In this document: piece by piece, positions 1 to 5,200 of the stretch | Layout of the letters: each line of letters starts with the position of its first letter | Numbering within the stretch: position 1 is the first letter of the stretch | From: Candidatus Neoanaerotignum tabaqchaliae | Lineage (GTDB): Bacteria > Bacillota > Clostridia > Lachnospirales > Anaerotignaceae | NCBI GenBank assembly: GCA_904420235.1 | Contig: CAJFUS010000169.1 | Location: 1-7,814, forward strand | Reading direction: 5' to 3' | DNA length: 7,814 nt | Made by a program: the position numbers and the translations under genes | The notes under the pieces: generated by a model | What the model saw: the letters and a program-made list of their open reading frames with translations, nothing else | What the model was told of the DNA's origin: nothing | Database searches by the model: none

Positions 1-122
1 ATTATAACAGCATACTCCTAAAAATCTTATTATTTCTTACATTCCAATTCATGTATTTCTAAAATAAATCGCCCACACAAAACATACATTTTTACATTTT
101 TATTACCTTTAAACCAATAATA

Positions 123-151
123 TTGGCAATATACTTTATCTTAGATATAAT
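123..151 (+). promoter_or_regulatory. Sigma-A-type promoter of the PH-domain gene
   Basis: A TTGGCA -35 box at 123-128 is followed after exactly 17 bases by a perfect TATAAT -10 box at 146-151, so transcription should start near 158 and give a leader of about 70 bases. The -35 box lies inside a 13-base palindrome (120-132, ATATTG-G-CAATAT) that could be a repressor site; this last point is inference. Confidence 0.75.
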
Positions 152-154
152 TAA

Positions 155-179
155 TTAAAGGTGCTCTTTCTGCCTTTAA
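155..179 (+). other. Leader hairpin upstream of the PH-domain gene
   Basis: TTAAAGG (155-161) and CCTTTAA (173-179) form a 7-bp stem with an 11-base loop. It sits almost at the predicted 5' end of the transcript, so it may simply stabilise the mRNA. It is short and AT-rich, and no riboswitch class is recognised in it. Confidence 0.35.
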
Positions 180-228
180 AAAACTGTAATATTGTCATTA
201 TATAAAAATTATTTAAGGAGGACTTTAA

Positions 229-600
229 ATGATTGATTTTAAAAACAGCTCATTTGTAAAGCTTAAAAAGGCTTCAAACAGCGCCGCTGACGACATTCTT
301 CCCATACTTATAAGCGGCGAGGAAATAATCGGCTGTTATAAAGGCATACGAGATTATGTTGTTTTCACAAACAAGCGTATTATATCCGTAAATGTTCAAG
401 GCATAACGGGCAAAAAGAAGGATTTCACATCAATACCTTACTCCAAAATACAGGTGTTCTCGTTAGAAACCTCCGGAACTTTTGATATAGACAGCGAACT
501 TGAAATTTACATAAGCGGCGTTGGAAAAGTTATATTCGAGTTTACCGGCTCCAGCGACATAATAGCCATTGGCAAAACCATAAGCGATATTGTACTTTAA
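229..600 (+). CDS. Small bacterial PH-domain protein (bPH_1, DUF1696 type)
   Basis: This 123-residue soluble protein consists almost entirely of one bacterial pleckstrin-homology-like domain. The family hallmarks are visible: a run around residues 37-56 (YKGIRDYVVFTNKRIISVNV), then a QGITGKKKDFTSIPY-like stretch (about 57-71) and an alternating beta-strand pattern through FDIDSELEIYISG. The family occurs in Bacilli and Clostridia (for example the N-terminal part of Bacillus subtilis YvbH). Its biochemical role is not established, and I see no catalytic motif, signal peptide or membrane segment. The start is secure because AAGGAGG (215-221) lies 7 bases before the ATG. The gene is monocistronic, with its own promoter upstream and an intrinsic terminator 52 bases downstream. 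The domain call is firm; the cellular function is unknown. Confidence 0.9.
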   Translation: MIDFKNSSFVKLKKASNSAADDILPILISGEEIIGCYKGIRDYVVFTNKRIISVNVQGITGKKKDFTSIPYSKIQVFSLETSGTFDIDSELEIYISGVGKVIFEFTGSSDIIAIGKTISDIVL

Positions 601-651
601 TTTTTAAAATTTTTCAGTGATAAAACCTTAATTTTTACATAAAATTTATAT

Positions 652-677
652 GGCCCTTAAAATTAAGGGCCTTTCTT
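652..677 (+). terminator. Intrinsic terminator of the PH-domain gene
   Basis: A perfect GGCCCTTAA/TTAAGGGCC inverted repeat (652-660 with 663-671) forms a stem of about 8 bp with a four-base loop. It is followed by a T-rich tail (TTTCTT) on the plus strand, 52 bases after the stop codon. Confidence 0.85.
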
Positions 678-972
678 AATTTAGGCGTTATCTCCAAATC
701 ATTTCCTGAACCTCCAAAACCAAAAGCAAAATTGTTTTTCTGCAATAAGAAACTTTAAACAAATCAACTATTAACACAAAATCCATATAAATACTTATTC
801 CTAAAATGCCGAATATCTTTACCAAATTTTGCAATAATGTTTTTATAAAAACATACGCCATTAAGTAAAATTCATGCGTTAATATCGCTATACTATCGCG
901 GCATTTATGTCTATTGACATACGGGTCACTATATGCAAAAATATAAATATCAAACCGTGGTGGAGGGAAAAA
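678..972. other. Gene-free region upstream of the PsiE-family gene
   Basis: There is no convincing ORF in this AT-rich stretch. Its one striking element is the 18-bp palindrome at 837-854. Possible promoter pieces for the PsiE-family gene are a TATACT box at 889-894 without a good -35, and a perfect TTGACA at 914-919 without a well-spaced -10, so the promoter cannot be fixed by eye. No convincing Pho box (spaced TTAACA-like repeats) was found. Confidence 0.5.
837..854. repeat. 18-bp perfect palindrome, possible operator
   Basis: The sequence ATGTTTTTATAAAAACAT equals its own reverse complement over all 18 bases. It lies about 35 bases upstream of the TATACT box and 119 bases before the PsiE-family start codon. 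The symmetry suits a homodimeric DNA-binding protein; no known operator consensus is recognised. It has no T-tail, so it is not terminator-like. Confidence 0.5.
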
Positions 973-1407
973 ATGGAAAGCATTAAAAAAATAAAAGAAA
1001 ATATAACAAAAATAATATTCAACTTTATCCAGTTTTTTGAACTTATAGTTTCAGTAATTATAGCTATAGTTGCTATATTTATGTTGTTTAACCTTATAAG
1101 TCAGATACTTGAAACGGATATATCACTGATGACATCCTCAGACTTTTCAAAATTTCTCTCATCAATGCTTACGGTAGTTGTTGGTCTTGAGTTTGTTAAG
1201 CTCCTTTGCCGCCACAAAATCGAAAATCTTATAGACGTTCTTATGCTTGCAATATCAAGACAAATGGTTGTTGAACATCTTGACACACTTCAAATGCTTA
1301 TAGGCGTTATTTCAGTTATACTGCTTATAGTTGTTAAAAAAATATTTAAAAAAGATAAAATTGGCAAATCACTTTTAGCAAGTAAAAAAGATAACCGAGA
1401 ATTATAA
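973..1407 (+). CDS. PsiE-family membrane protein (phosphate-starvation-inducible family)
   Basis: This 144-residue integral membrane protein has about four hydrophobic segments (roughly residues 19-43, 62-79, 86-101 and 105-121), a lysine-rich N-terminus and a highly charged C-terminal tail. The central block GLEFVKLLCRHKIENLIDVL followed by ISRQMVVEH (about 71-102) matches the PsiE family, where the corresponding E. coli PsiE stretch is FEFIALIVKYF...IVRLIIVDH. In E. coli psiE is induced by phosphate starvation, but the molecular function is unknown. The length fits the family (E. coli about 136). I place the start at the ATG at 973 rather than the in-frame ATG at 907, because GGAGGG (962-967) precedes it at proper spacing and the upstream extension is polar and unlike the family. 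It is a single-gene unit that converges on the GNAT gene. Confidence 0.82.
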   Translation: MESIKKIKENITKIIFNFIQFFELIVSVIIAIVAIFMLFNLISQILETDISLMTSSDFSKFLSSMLTVVVGLEFVKLLCRHKIENLIDVLMLAISRQMVVEHLDTLQMLIGVISVILLIVVKKIFKKDKIGKSLLASKKDNREL

Positions 1408-1541
1408 AATTTAGCCGAATTTCTGTTTTCAGAATTAAACGCAAAAGCGCTTTAAATTTTTACATTCTATGAATTCTGCAATAAATAATTTTAATACAGA
1501 AAAATATATTATATTTAACCGATACTTATCAATAAAAAATC

Positions 1542-1565
1542 AAAGCCCCCTGAAGGGCTTTTTTT
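1542..1565. terminator. Bidirectional terminator between the PsiE-family and GNAT genes
   Basis: AAAGCCC (1542-1548) pairs with GGGCTTT (1555-1561) around a six-base loop. The plus strand continues into seven Ts (1559-1565); the minus strand continues GATTTTTTATT. Both convergent genes therefore have a plausible terminator here: 134 bases after the PsiE-family stop, and 45 bases past the GNAT stop. Confidence 0.85.
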
Positions 1566-1606
1566 AATATCAAAAAATTCAGCTGTTTTAAATATTCAAA
1601 CAAAAT

Positions 1607-2089
1607 TTAAAATATTTTTTCCATTAAAATAAAACGGCCCTTTCGGTAAAAAGCGCTGCCAACCTCTTTGTATCCTCTGTGGGCATAAAGATTTATGGCT
1701 GCCATATTCTGCGGAAACACGTCAAGGCGTATGCTTTTAACTCCCATGTCAAAAATTATTTTCTCAAGCTCTTCAAGCATTCTAACCCCTAAGCCAGAAC
1801 CCTGAACATTGGTTTTTACACAAAGTCTGTGTATAACTTTAAAACTTTCCTCTGAAAAACGTCCGTTTTCATAGCCCTCTGTGTCATCGTTTATAACCCC
1901 GCAGGCCAATATATCACCAAAGTTCCTTATTATATACATTTGGCCCAGTTCTATGTCGTTTTTTATAGTATTATAGTCAGGATATATGTTGTCCCACTGA
2001 TATATTCCCCGCTCGTCAAGCTTCTTAACGCATTCGTTATATATGTCAAATATCACGTCAATGTCATTTAATGCAGCCACTTCAGCCAA
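1607..2089 (-). CDS. GNAT-family N-acetyltransferase
   Basis: This 160-residue cytosolic protein has the Gcn5-related acetyltransferase fold, which transfers an acyl group from acyl-CoA to an amine on a small molecule or protein. Motif A is clear at about residues 90-112: a hydrophobic strand (LCVKTNVQ) then the QGSGLG pyrophosphate-binding loop and helix. Motif B follows as LDVFPQNMAAINLYAHRGY (about 122-140), with the usual N-x-x-A-x-x-L-Y-x-x-x-G-Y. The substrate cannot be told from sequence. The start is TTG at 2089: AGGGAGG (2105-2099) is 9 bases upstream and no better-placed ATG exists, and the resulting N-terminus aligns with the usual family start. The gene is monocistronic, with a strong promoter upstream and a shared bidirectional terminator downstream. 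Confidence 0.9.
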   Translation of the reverse strand: MAEVAALNDIDVIFDIYNECVKKLDERGIYQWDNIYPDYNTIKNDIELGQMYIIRNFGDILACGVINDDTEGYENGRFSEESFKVIHRLCVKTNVQGSGLGVRMLEELEKIIFDMGVKSIRLDVFPQNMAAINLYAHRGYKEVGSAFYRKGRFILMEKIF

Positions 2090-2107
2090 AATTATCCGCC
2101 TCCCTTT

Positions 2108-2119
2108 GGTTTATAAACC
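2108..2119. repeat. 12-bp palindrome in the GNAT leader
   Basis: GGTTTATAAACC is a perfect palindrome lying at about +4 to +15 of the predicted GNAT transcript, directly before the ribosome binding site. It could be an operator or a small 5' hairpin; nothing decides between them. Confidence 0.35.
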
Positions 2120-2128
2120 TTCATCAAA

Positions 2129-2157
2129 ATTATAATTCAACATGGTTTAACTATCAA
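2129..2157 (-). promoter_or_regulatory. Promoter of the GNAT gene
   Basis: On the minus strand TTGATA (2157-2152) is followed after 17 bases by a perfect TATAAT (2134-2129). The start point is predicted near 2122, giving a short leader of about 33 bases before the TTG start codon. Confidence 0.75.
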
Positions 2158-2341
2158 TGGCAGACTTAAAGTAATATAAAAGCAAACTTTCACTTAACTT
2201 ACAAACGCTCGTTTTTTAGTTGACCATTAAATAAATATTTTTTATATCATATTAATTATTTTTTTACTTTTCTGCCTTGTATATTTAAACAATTTTTTCG
2301 CTTCGGCAATTTTATGTATTGAAAATTATTCAGTAAAACCA

Positions 2342-2371
2342 TTGACAAAAAGTATATAAATATTATATTAT
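2342..2371 (+). promoter_or_regulatory. Promoter of the tRNA-Thr gene
   Basis: A perfect TTGACA (2342-2347) is followed by TATTAT (2366-2371, 18-base spacing) or TATATT (2364-2369, 16-base spacing). Both the position and the strength suit a stable-RNA gene; the transcript would carry a leader of roughly 90 bases. Confidence 0.65.
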
Positions 2372-2394
2372 ATTTGTGTTGTGTTTTCTTATAT

Positions 2395-2441
2395 TGCCAA
2401 AACGTAACATTATGGCAGCGGTGGTTTAGTTTTTTCACCGC
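2395..2441 (+). other. Two adjoining hairpins in the tRNA-Thr leader
   Basis: TGCCA/TGGCA (2395-2399 with 2413-2417) and GCGGTG/CACCGC (2418-2423 with 2436-2441) are immediately adjacent, so the stems could stack end to end. No U-tract follows, so this is not a terminator. It is probably pre-tRNA leader removed by RNase P. The flanking stretch 2158-2341 holds no gene or further recognisable element. Confidence 0.4.
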
Positions 2442-2466
2442 AAAATTCTAAATCTATTTTATATTT

Positions 2467-2539
2467 GCTGTTGTAGCTCAGTAGGTAGAGCACCACATTG
2501 GTAATGTGGAGGTCAGCAGTTCGAGCCTGCCCAACAGCT
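2467..2539 (+). tRNA. tRNA-Thr (anticodon GGU)
   Basis: A complete cloverleaf can be drawn. The acceptor stem is GCTGTTG (2467-2473) with CAACAGC (2532-2538), and the D stem is GCTC/GAGC. The anticodon stem is CCACA/TGTGG with loop TTGGTAA, which places GGT at 2500-2502, so it reads ACC and ACU. The variable loop has five bases and the T loop is TTCGAGC. The T stem has four good pairs, but the outermost pair (2515 with 2531, tRNA positions 49-65) is an A-C mismatch. The discriminator base is T (2539) and the CCA end is not encoded, so it must be added by CCA nucleotidyltransferase. The gene stands alone, with its own promoter and terminator. Confidence 0.95.
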
Positions 2540-2540
2540 T

Positions 2541-2569
2541 AAAAGCCGTCGGATTTCCGGCGGCTTTTT
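2541..2569 (+). terminator. Intrinsic terminator of tRNA-Thr
   Basis: AAAAGCCGTCGG (2541-2552) pairs with CCGGCGGCTTTT (2557-2568) through 12 bp including one G-U, with an ATTT tetraloop and a T5 run. It starts two bases after the tRNA 3' end. Confidence 0.92.
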
Positions 2570-2838
2570 GCAATTCAAACATATTATTTTTATCATGTAA
2601 AACCTTTCATAATTATACATCAACCCAGCTTTATTTTGGCATAACATATTTAATTTCTTATATCACTTAATTTTAATTGAAAATATTATTAATATTCAAA
2701 ACCTAAACATACATTAAGGCCATACATGCTCTCAGATGAGTTTTAGCATCAAACGGTTAAATTATTTCCAAAATTAAACTATTTAAAACATTTTAAAATT
2801 AGTTAACTATAATTTTCATAAATCTTTTTAATATATTT
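2570..2838. other. AT-rich spacer downstream of the membrane-protein gene
   Basis: No ORF or convincing terminator is visible here. A bulged AT palindrome at 2795-2816 (AAAATTAGTT / AACT-AT-AATTTT) is the only candidate 3' hairpin for the leftward operon, and it lacks GC pairs. Confidence 0.4.
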
Positions 2839-3510
2839 TCAGGCATTACTTTCTGCCGCATTTTTTGATGAATCCTCACTTTCATTAACGTCAATTTTAT
2901 TCAAGAACCTTCCAAACAGCTTCGCCAAAAGTCCAACACACACGGCGGCTGCAACAGTGCCTTCTCTAACACCGTCAACAGCCCCTAAAAATATTAAGGA
3001 TAAAATAATCGAACCGCATACCAAAGCCACATCAAAAGCTACTTTCATGTTTCCGAACTTTACAGGCAAAACTTTGCATATAGCAAGCACAATTCCCTCC
3101 CCCGGAGTTGTTATTAAATTCGCCTTAACTTCTAAGCTCACGCCAAAACCAACAAACAAAATTCCGGCGGCGCACACTATCCATTGCTGCAAATAACTGC
3201 CGCAGTTTATACCGCCTATTAAAAATCCACATATATCAATCATAACTCCAAATATAACGGCCCCCGGTATTTGAAACAACTGAAAAATCTGATATTTTTT
3301 ACGCAGTATTAATATTTGTATAATCACAAAAATCCAGTTAATTATAATTGTTGTCGTTCCAACCGAAAGCCCTGAAATATGCCCTGTTACATATGGCATA
3401 CTTGATATTGGCGACGTTCCCAAAGATGCCTTAATCGAAAAAGCCACACCAAGAGACATAATGCTTAAGCCAACACAAAGTGTAATAATTCTTTTAATCA
3501 TGCTGTTCAT
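2839..3510 (-). CDS. YczE/YitT-like integral membrane protein (DUF6198 type)
   Basis: This 223-residue membrane protein has about five hydrophobic segments (roughly residues 8-26, 51-69, 81-100, 110-126 and 155-180), a further hydrophobic stretch near 188-205, and a polar acidic tail. It resembles the YczE/YyaS/YitT group of uncharacterised membrane proteins. A sequence motif occurs twice, GVAFSIKASLGTSP (21-34) and GVSLEVKANLITTP (123-136), which indicates internal duplication as seen in many small transporters. Transport is therefore plausible, but no substrate is known. The start is the ATG at 3510, because AGAGGTGG (3520-3513) is correctly spaced before it; upstream in-frame codons lack a site. 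It overlaps the end of the marR-type gene by 17 bases, so the two are probably translationally coupled and under MarR control. Confidence 0.82.
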   Translation of the reverse strand: MNSMIKRIITLCVGLSIMSLGVAFSIKASLGTSPISSMPYVTGHISGLSVGTTTIIINWIFVIIQILILRKKYQIFQLFQIPGAVIFGVMIDICGFLIGGINCGSYLQQWIVCAAGILFVGFGVSLEVKANLITTPGEGIVLAICKVLPVKFGNMKVAFDVALVCGSIILSLIFLGAVDGVREGTVAAAVCVGLLAKLFGRFLNKIDVNESEDSSKNAAESNA

Positions 3511-3934
3511 TTTTATCCACCTCTGAAGAAACATTTTTGTAAATTTTGTTAAGTATGCCTTTCAGCATTTCTATTTCATCTTTTGATAAATCGGCCATCG
3601 CCAAAGCATCTGTTTTTTTAAAAACCCCCATCATTTTTTCGGCTTTCTCTCTCCCTTTTTCCGTTAACGATACATAAAGAGAACGACGGTTTCCGTTGTG
3701 TTGTTTGCGCACAATAAGTCCTGCGGTTTCCATTCTTAAAAGTATACTTCCAACTGTAGCCTGCTCTATTTCACAGTAAATGGCTATTGTCTTTTGGTCG
3801 GCCTCTTTAAAATTCCACAAAAATTCCAAAATTTTAGGCTGCCCTGATGTAAGCCCCAGCTCGTTTGCCCCGCACATTATTTTTCGCGATAATGCGGCGT
3901 TGCATTTCATAACAAGATAGTGCAGATTTTCCAA
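3494..3934 (-). CDS. MarR-family transcriptional regulator
   Basis: This 146-residue winged-helix repressor is of usual MarR length. A dimerisation helix comes first, then the winged helix at about residues 29-98: helices around LTSGQPKILEFLW (28-40), a recognition helix around EQATVGSILLRMETAGLI (57-74), and a wing NRRSLYVSLTEKG (82-94). The first wing residue is N where the family commonly has D. The C-terminal helices complete the dimer interface. MarR proteins usually repress their own operon and release DNA on binding phenolic or other ligands, or on cysteine oxidation; the ligand here is unknown. The start is TTG at 3934, 8 bases after AAGGAGG. Longer in-frame extensions begin inside the -35 box and run through the promoter, so they are rejected. 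First gene of an operon with the overlapping membrane protein. Confidence 0.9.
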   Translation of the reverse strand: MENLHYLVMKCNAALSRKIMCGANELGLTSGQPKILEFLWNFKEADQKTIAIYCEIEQATVGSILLRMETAGLIVRKQHNGNRRSLYVSLTEKGREKAEKMMGVFKKTDALAMADLSKDEIEMLKGILNKIYKNVSSEVDKNEQHD

Positions 3935-3942
3935 AACATAAG

Positions 3943-3949
3943 CCTCCTT
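3943..3949 (-). promoter_or_regulatory. Ribosome binding site that fixes the TTG start of the marR-type gene
   Basis: AAGGAGG on the minus strand lies 8 bases before the TTG at 3934. The out-of-frame ATG in between is only three bases away and reads a short dead-end frame. The site overlaps one arm of the operator. Confidence 0.8.
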
Positions 3950-3993
3950 ATAATAAGTATTATTATAATAATAACTCTTACTTATTATAAGGA
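3945..3993. promoter_or_regulatory. Symmetrical AT-rich operator of the marR operon
   Basis: A perfect 15-bp inverted repeat (3945-3959 with 3979-3993) is separated by 19 bases. Each arm contains its own odd palindrome, CTTAT-N-ATAAG (3947-3957 and 3981-3991), with centres 34 bp apart; the middle holds another palindrome, TTATTATAATAA (3960-3971). One arm covers the -10 box and the other the ribosome binding site. Because the upstream arm lies before the predicted start of transcription (near 3977), this should act as DNA, not as an RNA hairpin. Binding by the adjacent MarR protein is inferred. Confidence 0.75.
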
Positions 3994-4012
3994 CATCTTG
4001 CGCATTTTTCAA
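3984..4012 (-). promoter_or_regulatory. Promoter of the marR-membrane protein operon
   Basis: TTGAAA (4012-4007) is followed after exactly 17 bases by TATAAT (3989-3984) on the minus strand. The -10 box lies inside one operator arm, so a bound repressor would block RNA polymerase directly. Confidence 0.8.
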
Positions 4013-4032
4013 GTCATAAATTAACCTTTTTT

Positions 4033-4091
4033 AATTTACCGCAATTTTTAGAGCATTTTATGCTTAAAATTCACCGCAGCCGGTAAATTCT
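4033..4091 (-). other. Competing hairpins between the aldo/keto reductase terminator and the marR promoter
   Basis: In minus-strand RNA, 4091-4081 pairs with 4076-4066 as an 11-bp stem (two G-U pairs) with loop GCUG and a short U tail, like a weak terminator. The same strand AAUUUACCG (4089-4081) can instead pair perfectly with CGGUAAAUU (4041-4033), enclosing a small AGCAU/AUGCU hairpin (4064-4052). It may be a backup terminator for the reductase gene or a switchable element. The rest of 3994-4150 holds no gene. Confidence 0.4.
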
Positions 4092-4150
4092 ATTTAATAT
4101 TTTCTTTCTACAATAATTTTTTCTTGCTTCTCACTTTCTTCCCTATTACA

Positions 4151-4183
4151 CAAAACGGCCCGAGCTTTGCGCTCGAACCGTTT
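4151..4183 (-). terminator. Intrinsic terminator of the aldo/keto reductase gene
   Basis: Read on the minus strand, AAACGGUUCGAGC (4183-4171) pairs with GCUCGGGCCGUUU (4165-4153) over 13 bp with two U-G wobbles and a five-base loop, followed by a UUUUG tail. On the plus strand the two wobbles become mismatches, so the element belongs to the leftward transcript. It lies 83 bases past the reductase stop. Confidence 0.8.
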
Positions 4184-4265
4184 CAAATATTATATTTATT
4201 TTTCAGAATTTAACAACTGCCGCGATAAAACATATTTCGCCAAACTCCAAAAATTTTCATTATTA

Positions 4266-5105
4266 TTAAACAAAGCTCATAAACCATTCAACAGTTTCAG
4301 GGTCATAATGAGAGAAGAACAAACTTTTTCCCCCGTCAAGGGCCTCAATGCGGACCATTTCCTCGTTTGTCAGCTCAAAATCAAACACGTCTATGTTCTC
4401 TTTCATTCTTTCTTTGCGCACTGACTTTGGAATTAAAACAACATCACTTTGAAGCAAGAAACGGAGAGCCGTTTGAGCTGCTGACTTTCCATATTTATCA
4501 CCTATTTCTTTTAAAACAGGGTTATTAAAATAATCGTTTTTTCCTTCAGCAAAGGGTCCCCACGACATTATTTGAGTGCCATATTTTTTCATATATTTTT
4601 TAGCGATTTTCTGCTGCTGAAAAACATGGGTCTCAACCTGATTTACGGCAGGTTTAATTTCAGCAAAGTGGGCAATGTCAATATATCTGTCTGGGTAAAA
4701 GTTTGATACGCCTATGGCGCGCACCTTTCCTTCTTTATAAGCCTCCTCCATGGCCCTATAACTGCCGTAATAATCGCCGAATGGCTGGTGGATAAGCAAA
4801 AGGTCTATATAATCTGTTTTAAGATTTTTAAGGGACTCCTTAATTGAGGCCTTGGCCTTCTCATATCCGGCGTTGCTAATCCATATTTTTGTTGTAACAA
4901 AGATTTCTTCTCTTGGAACCCCGCATTTTTCCAAAGCGTTTCCAACGCCCGCCTCATTTCCATAGGCTTGGGCAGTGTCAATGCTGCGATACCCAACCTC
5001 AATGGCGTCAAGCACACATCTTTCTGTATCCTCCGGAGGTGTTTGATATACTCCGTATCCCAGCTTAGGCATTTTAACACCGTTATTCAACGTTACATAA
5101 TCCAT
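4266..5105 (-). CDS. Aldo/keto reductase (2,5-diketogluconate reductase-like)
   Basis: This 279-residue cytosolic NADPH-dependent reductase of the AKR superfamily reduces aldehydes or ketones to alcohols. The catalytic tetrad is complete: Asp43 and Tyr48 in SIDTAQAYGNE, Lys73 in TTKIW, and His106 in LLIHQP. The (beta/alpha)8-barrel signatures are present, with GVSNF near residue 140 and the C-terminal IPKSVRKERMKENIDVFDF, which binds the 2'-phosphate of NADP. The sequence and length fit the prokaryotic AKR5-type group (DkgA, YtbE and YvgN relatives), whose substrates include methylglyoxal and diketogluconate; the real substrate is not deducible. The start is the ATG at 5105, 5-6 bases after GGGAGGAA; the in-frame ATG 15 bases further upstream lacks a site. 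It diverges from a LysR-type regulator, its likely controller. Confidence 0.93.
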   Translation of the reverse strand: MDYVTLNNGVKMPKLGYGVYQTPPEDTERCVLDAIEVGYRSIDTAQAYGNEAGVGNALEKCGVPREEIFVTTKIWISNAGYEKAKASIKESLKNLKTDYIDLLLIHQPFGDYYGSYRAMEEAYKEGKVRAIGVSNFYPDRYIDIAHFAEIKPAVNQVETHVFQQQKIAKKYMKKYGTQIMSWGPFAEGKNDYFNNPVLKEIGDKYGKSAAQTALRFLLQSDVVLIPKSVRKERMKENIDVFDFELTNEEMVRIEALDGGKSLFFSHYDPETVEWFMSFV

Positions 5106-5158
5106 ATTTATTCCTCCCATATATTTAACATAAAATCACAATATCAACAACTTCGTTT

Positions 5159-5188
5159 CTTATACAACAGCTAAAAAAATAATTGCAA
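5159..5188 (-). promoter_or_regulatory. Candidate promoter of the aldo/keto reductase gene
   Basis: TTGCAA (5188-5183) precedes TATAAG (5164-5159) with an 18-base spacer, predicting a start near 5152. The left arm of the intergenic inverted repeat would then lie at about -49 to -66, where LysR-type activators usually bind. Confidence 0.5.
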
Positions 5189-5200
5189 AATCTATTACAT

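Noticed and set aside
907..972. Upstream ATG start for the PsiE-family protein
   Set aside because: It has no ribosome binding site, the extra 22 residues are unlike the family, and the ATG at 973 follows GGAGGG.
678..972. Pho box expected for a phosphate-starvation gene
   Set aside because: No pair of properly spaced TTAACA-like repeats is visible; the family name alone is not evidence of Pho control here.
2256..2438. A 60-codon minus-strand frame beginning with GTG
   Set aside because: It has no ribosome binding site, its composition looks like translated AT-rich spacer, and it overlaps the tRNA promoter and leader.
2378..2466. T-box-like leader before the threonine tRNA
   Set aside because: T-box leaders precede synthetase or amino-acid genes, and no T-box sequence or terminator/antiterminator pair is present; it is simply a pre-tRNA leader.
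2718..2752. Possible leftward terminator with ATGCT/AGCAT and CTC/GAG pairing
   Set aside because: The two stems are interrupted by an asymmetric AAAA bulge and no U-tract follows on the minus strand.
2957..3196. Plus-strand frame of 79 codons
   Set aside because: It is antisense to the membrane protein gene, has no ribosome binding site and resembles no protein family; a shadow frame.
3935..4012. N-terminal extension of the MarR protein by 26 residues
   Set aside because: The extension begins at a TTG inside the -35 box and reads through the promoter and operator; the 3934 TTG has a perfect ribosome binding site and gives normal family length.
4167..4424. Plus-strand frame of 85 codons at the end of the aldo/keto reductase gene
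   Set aside because: It starts within the reductase terminator and runs antisense through the conserved C-terminus of that gene.
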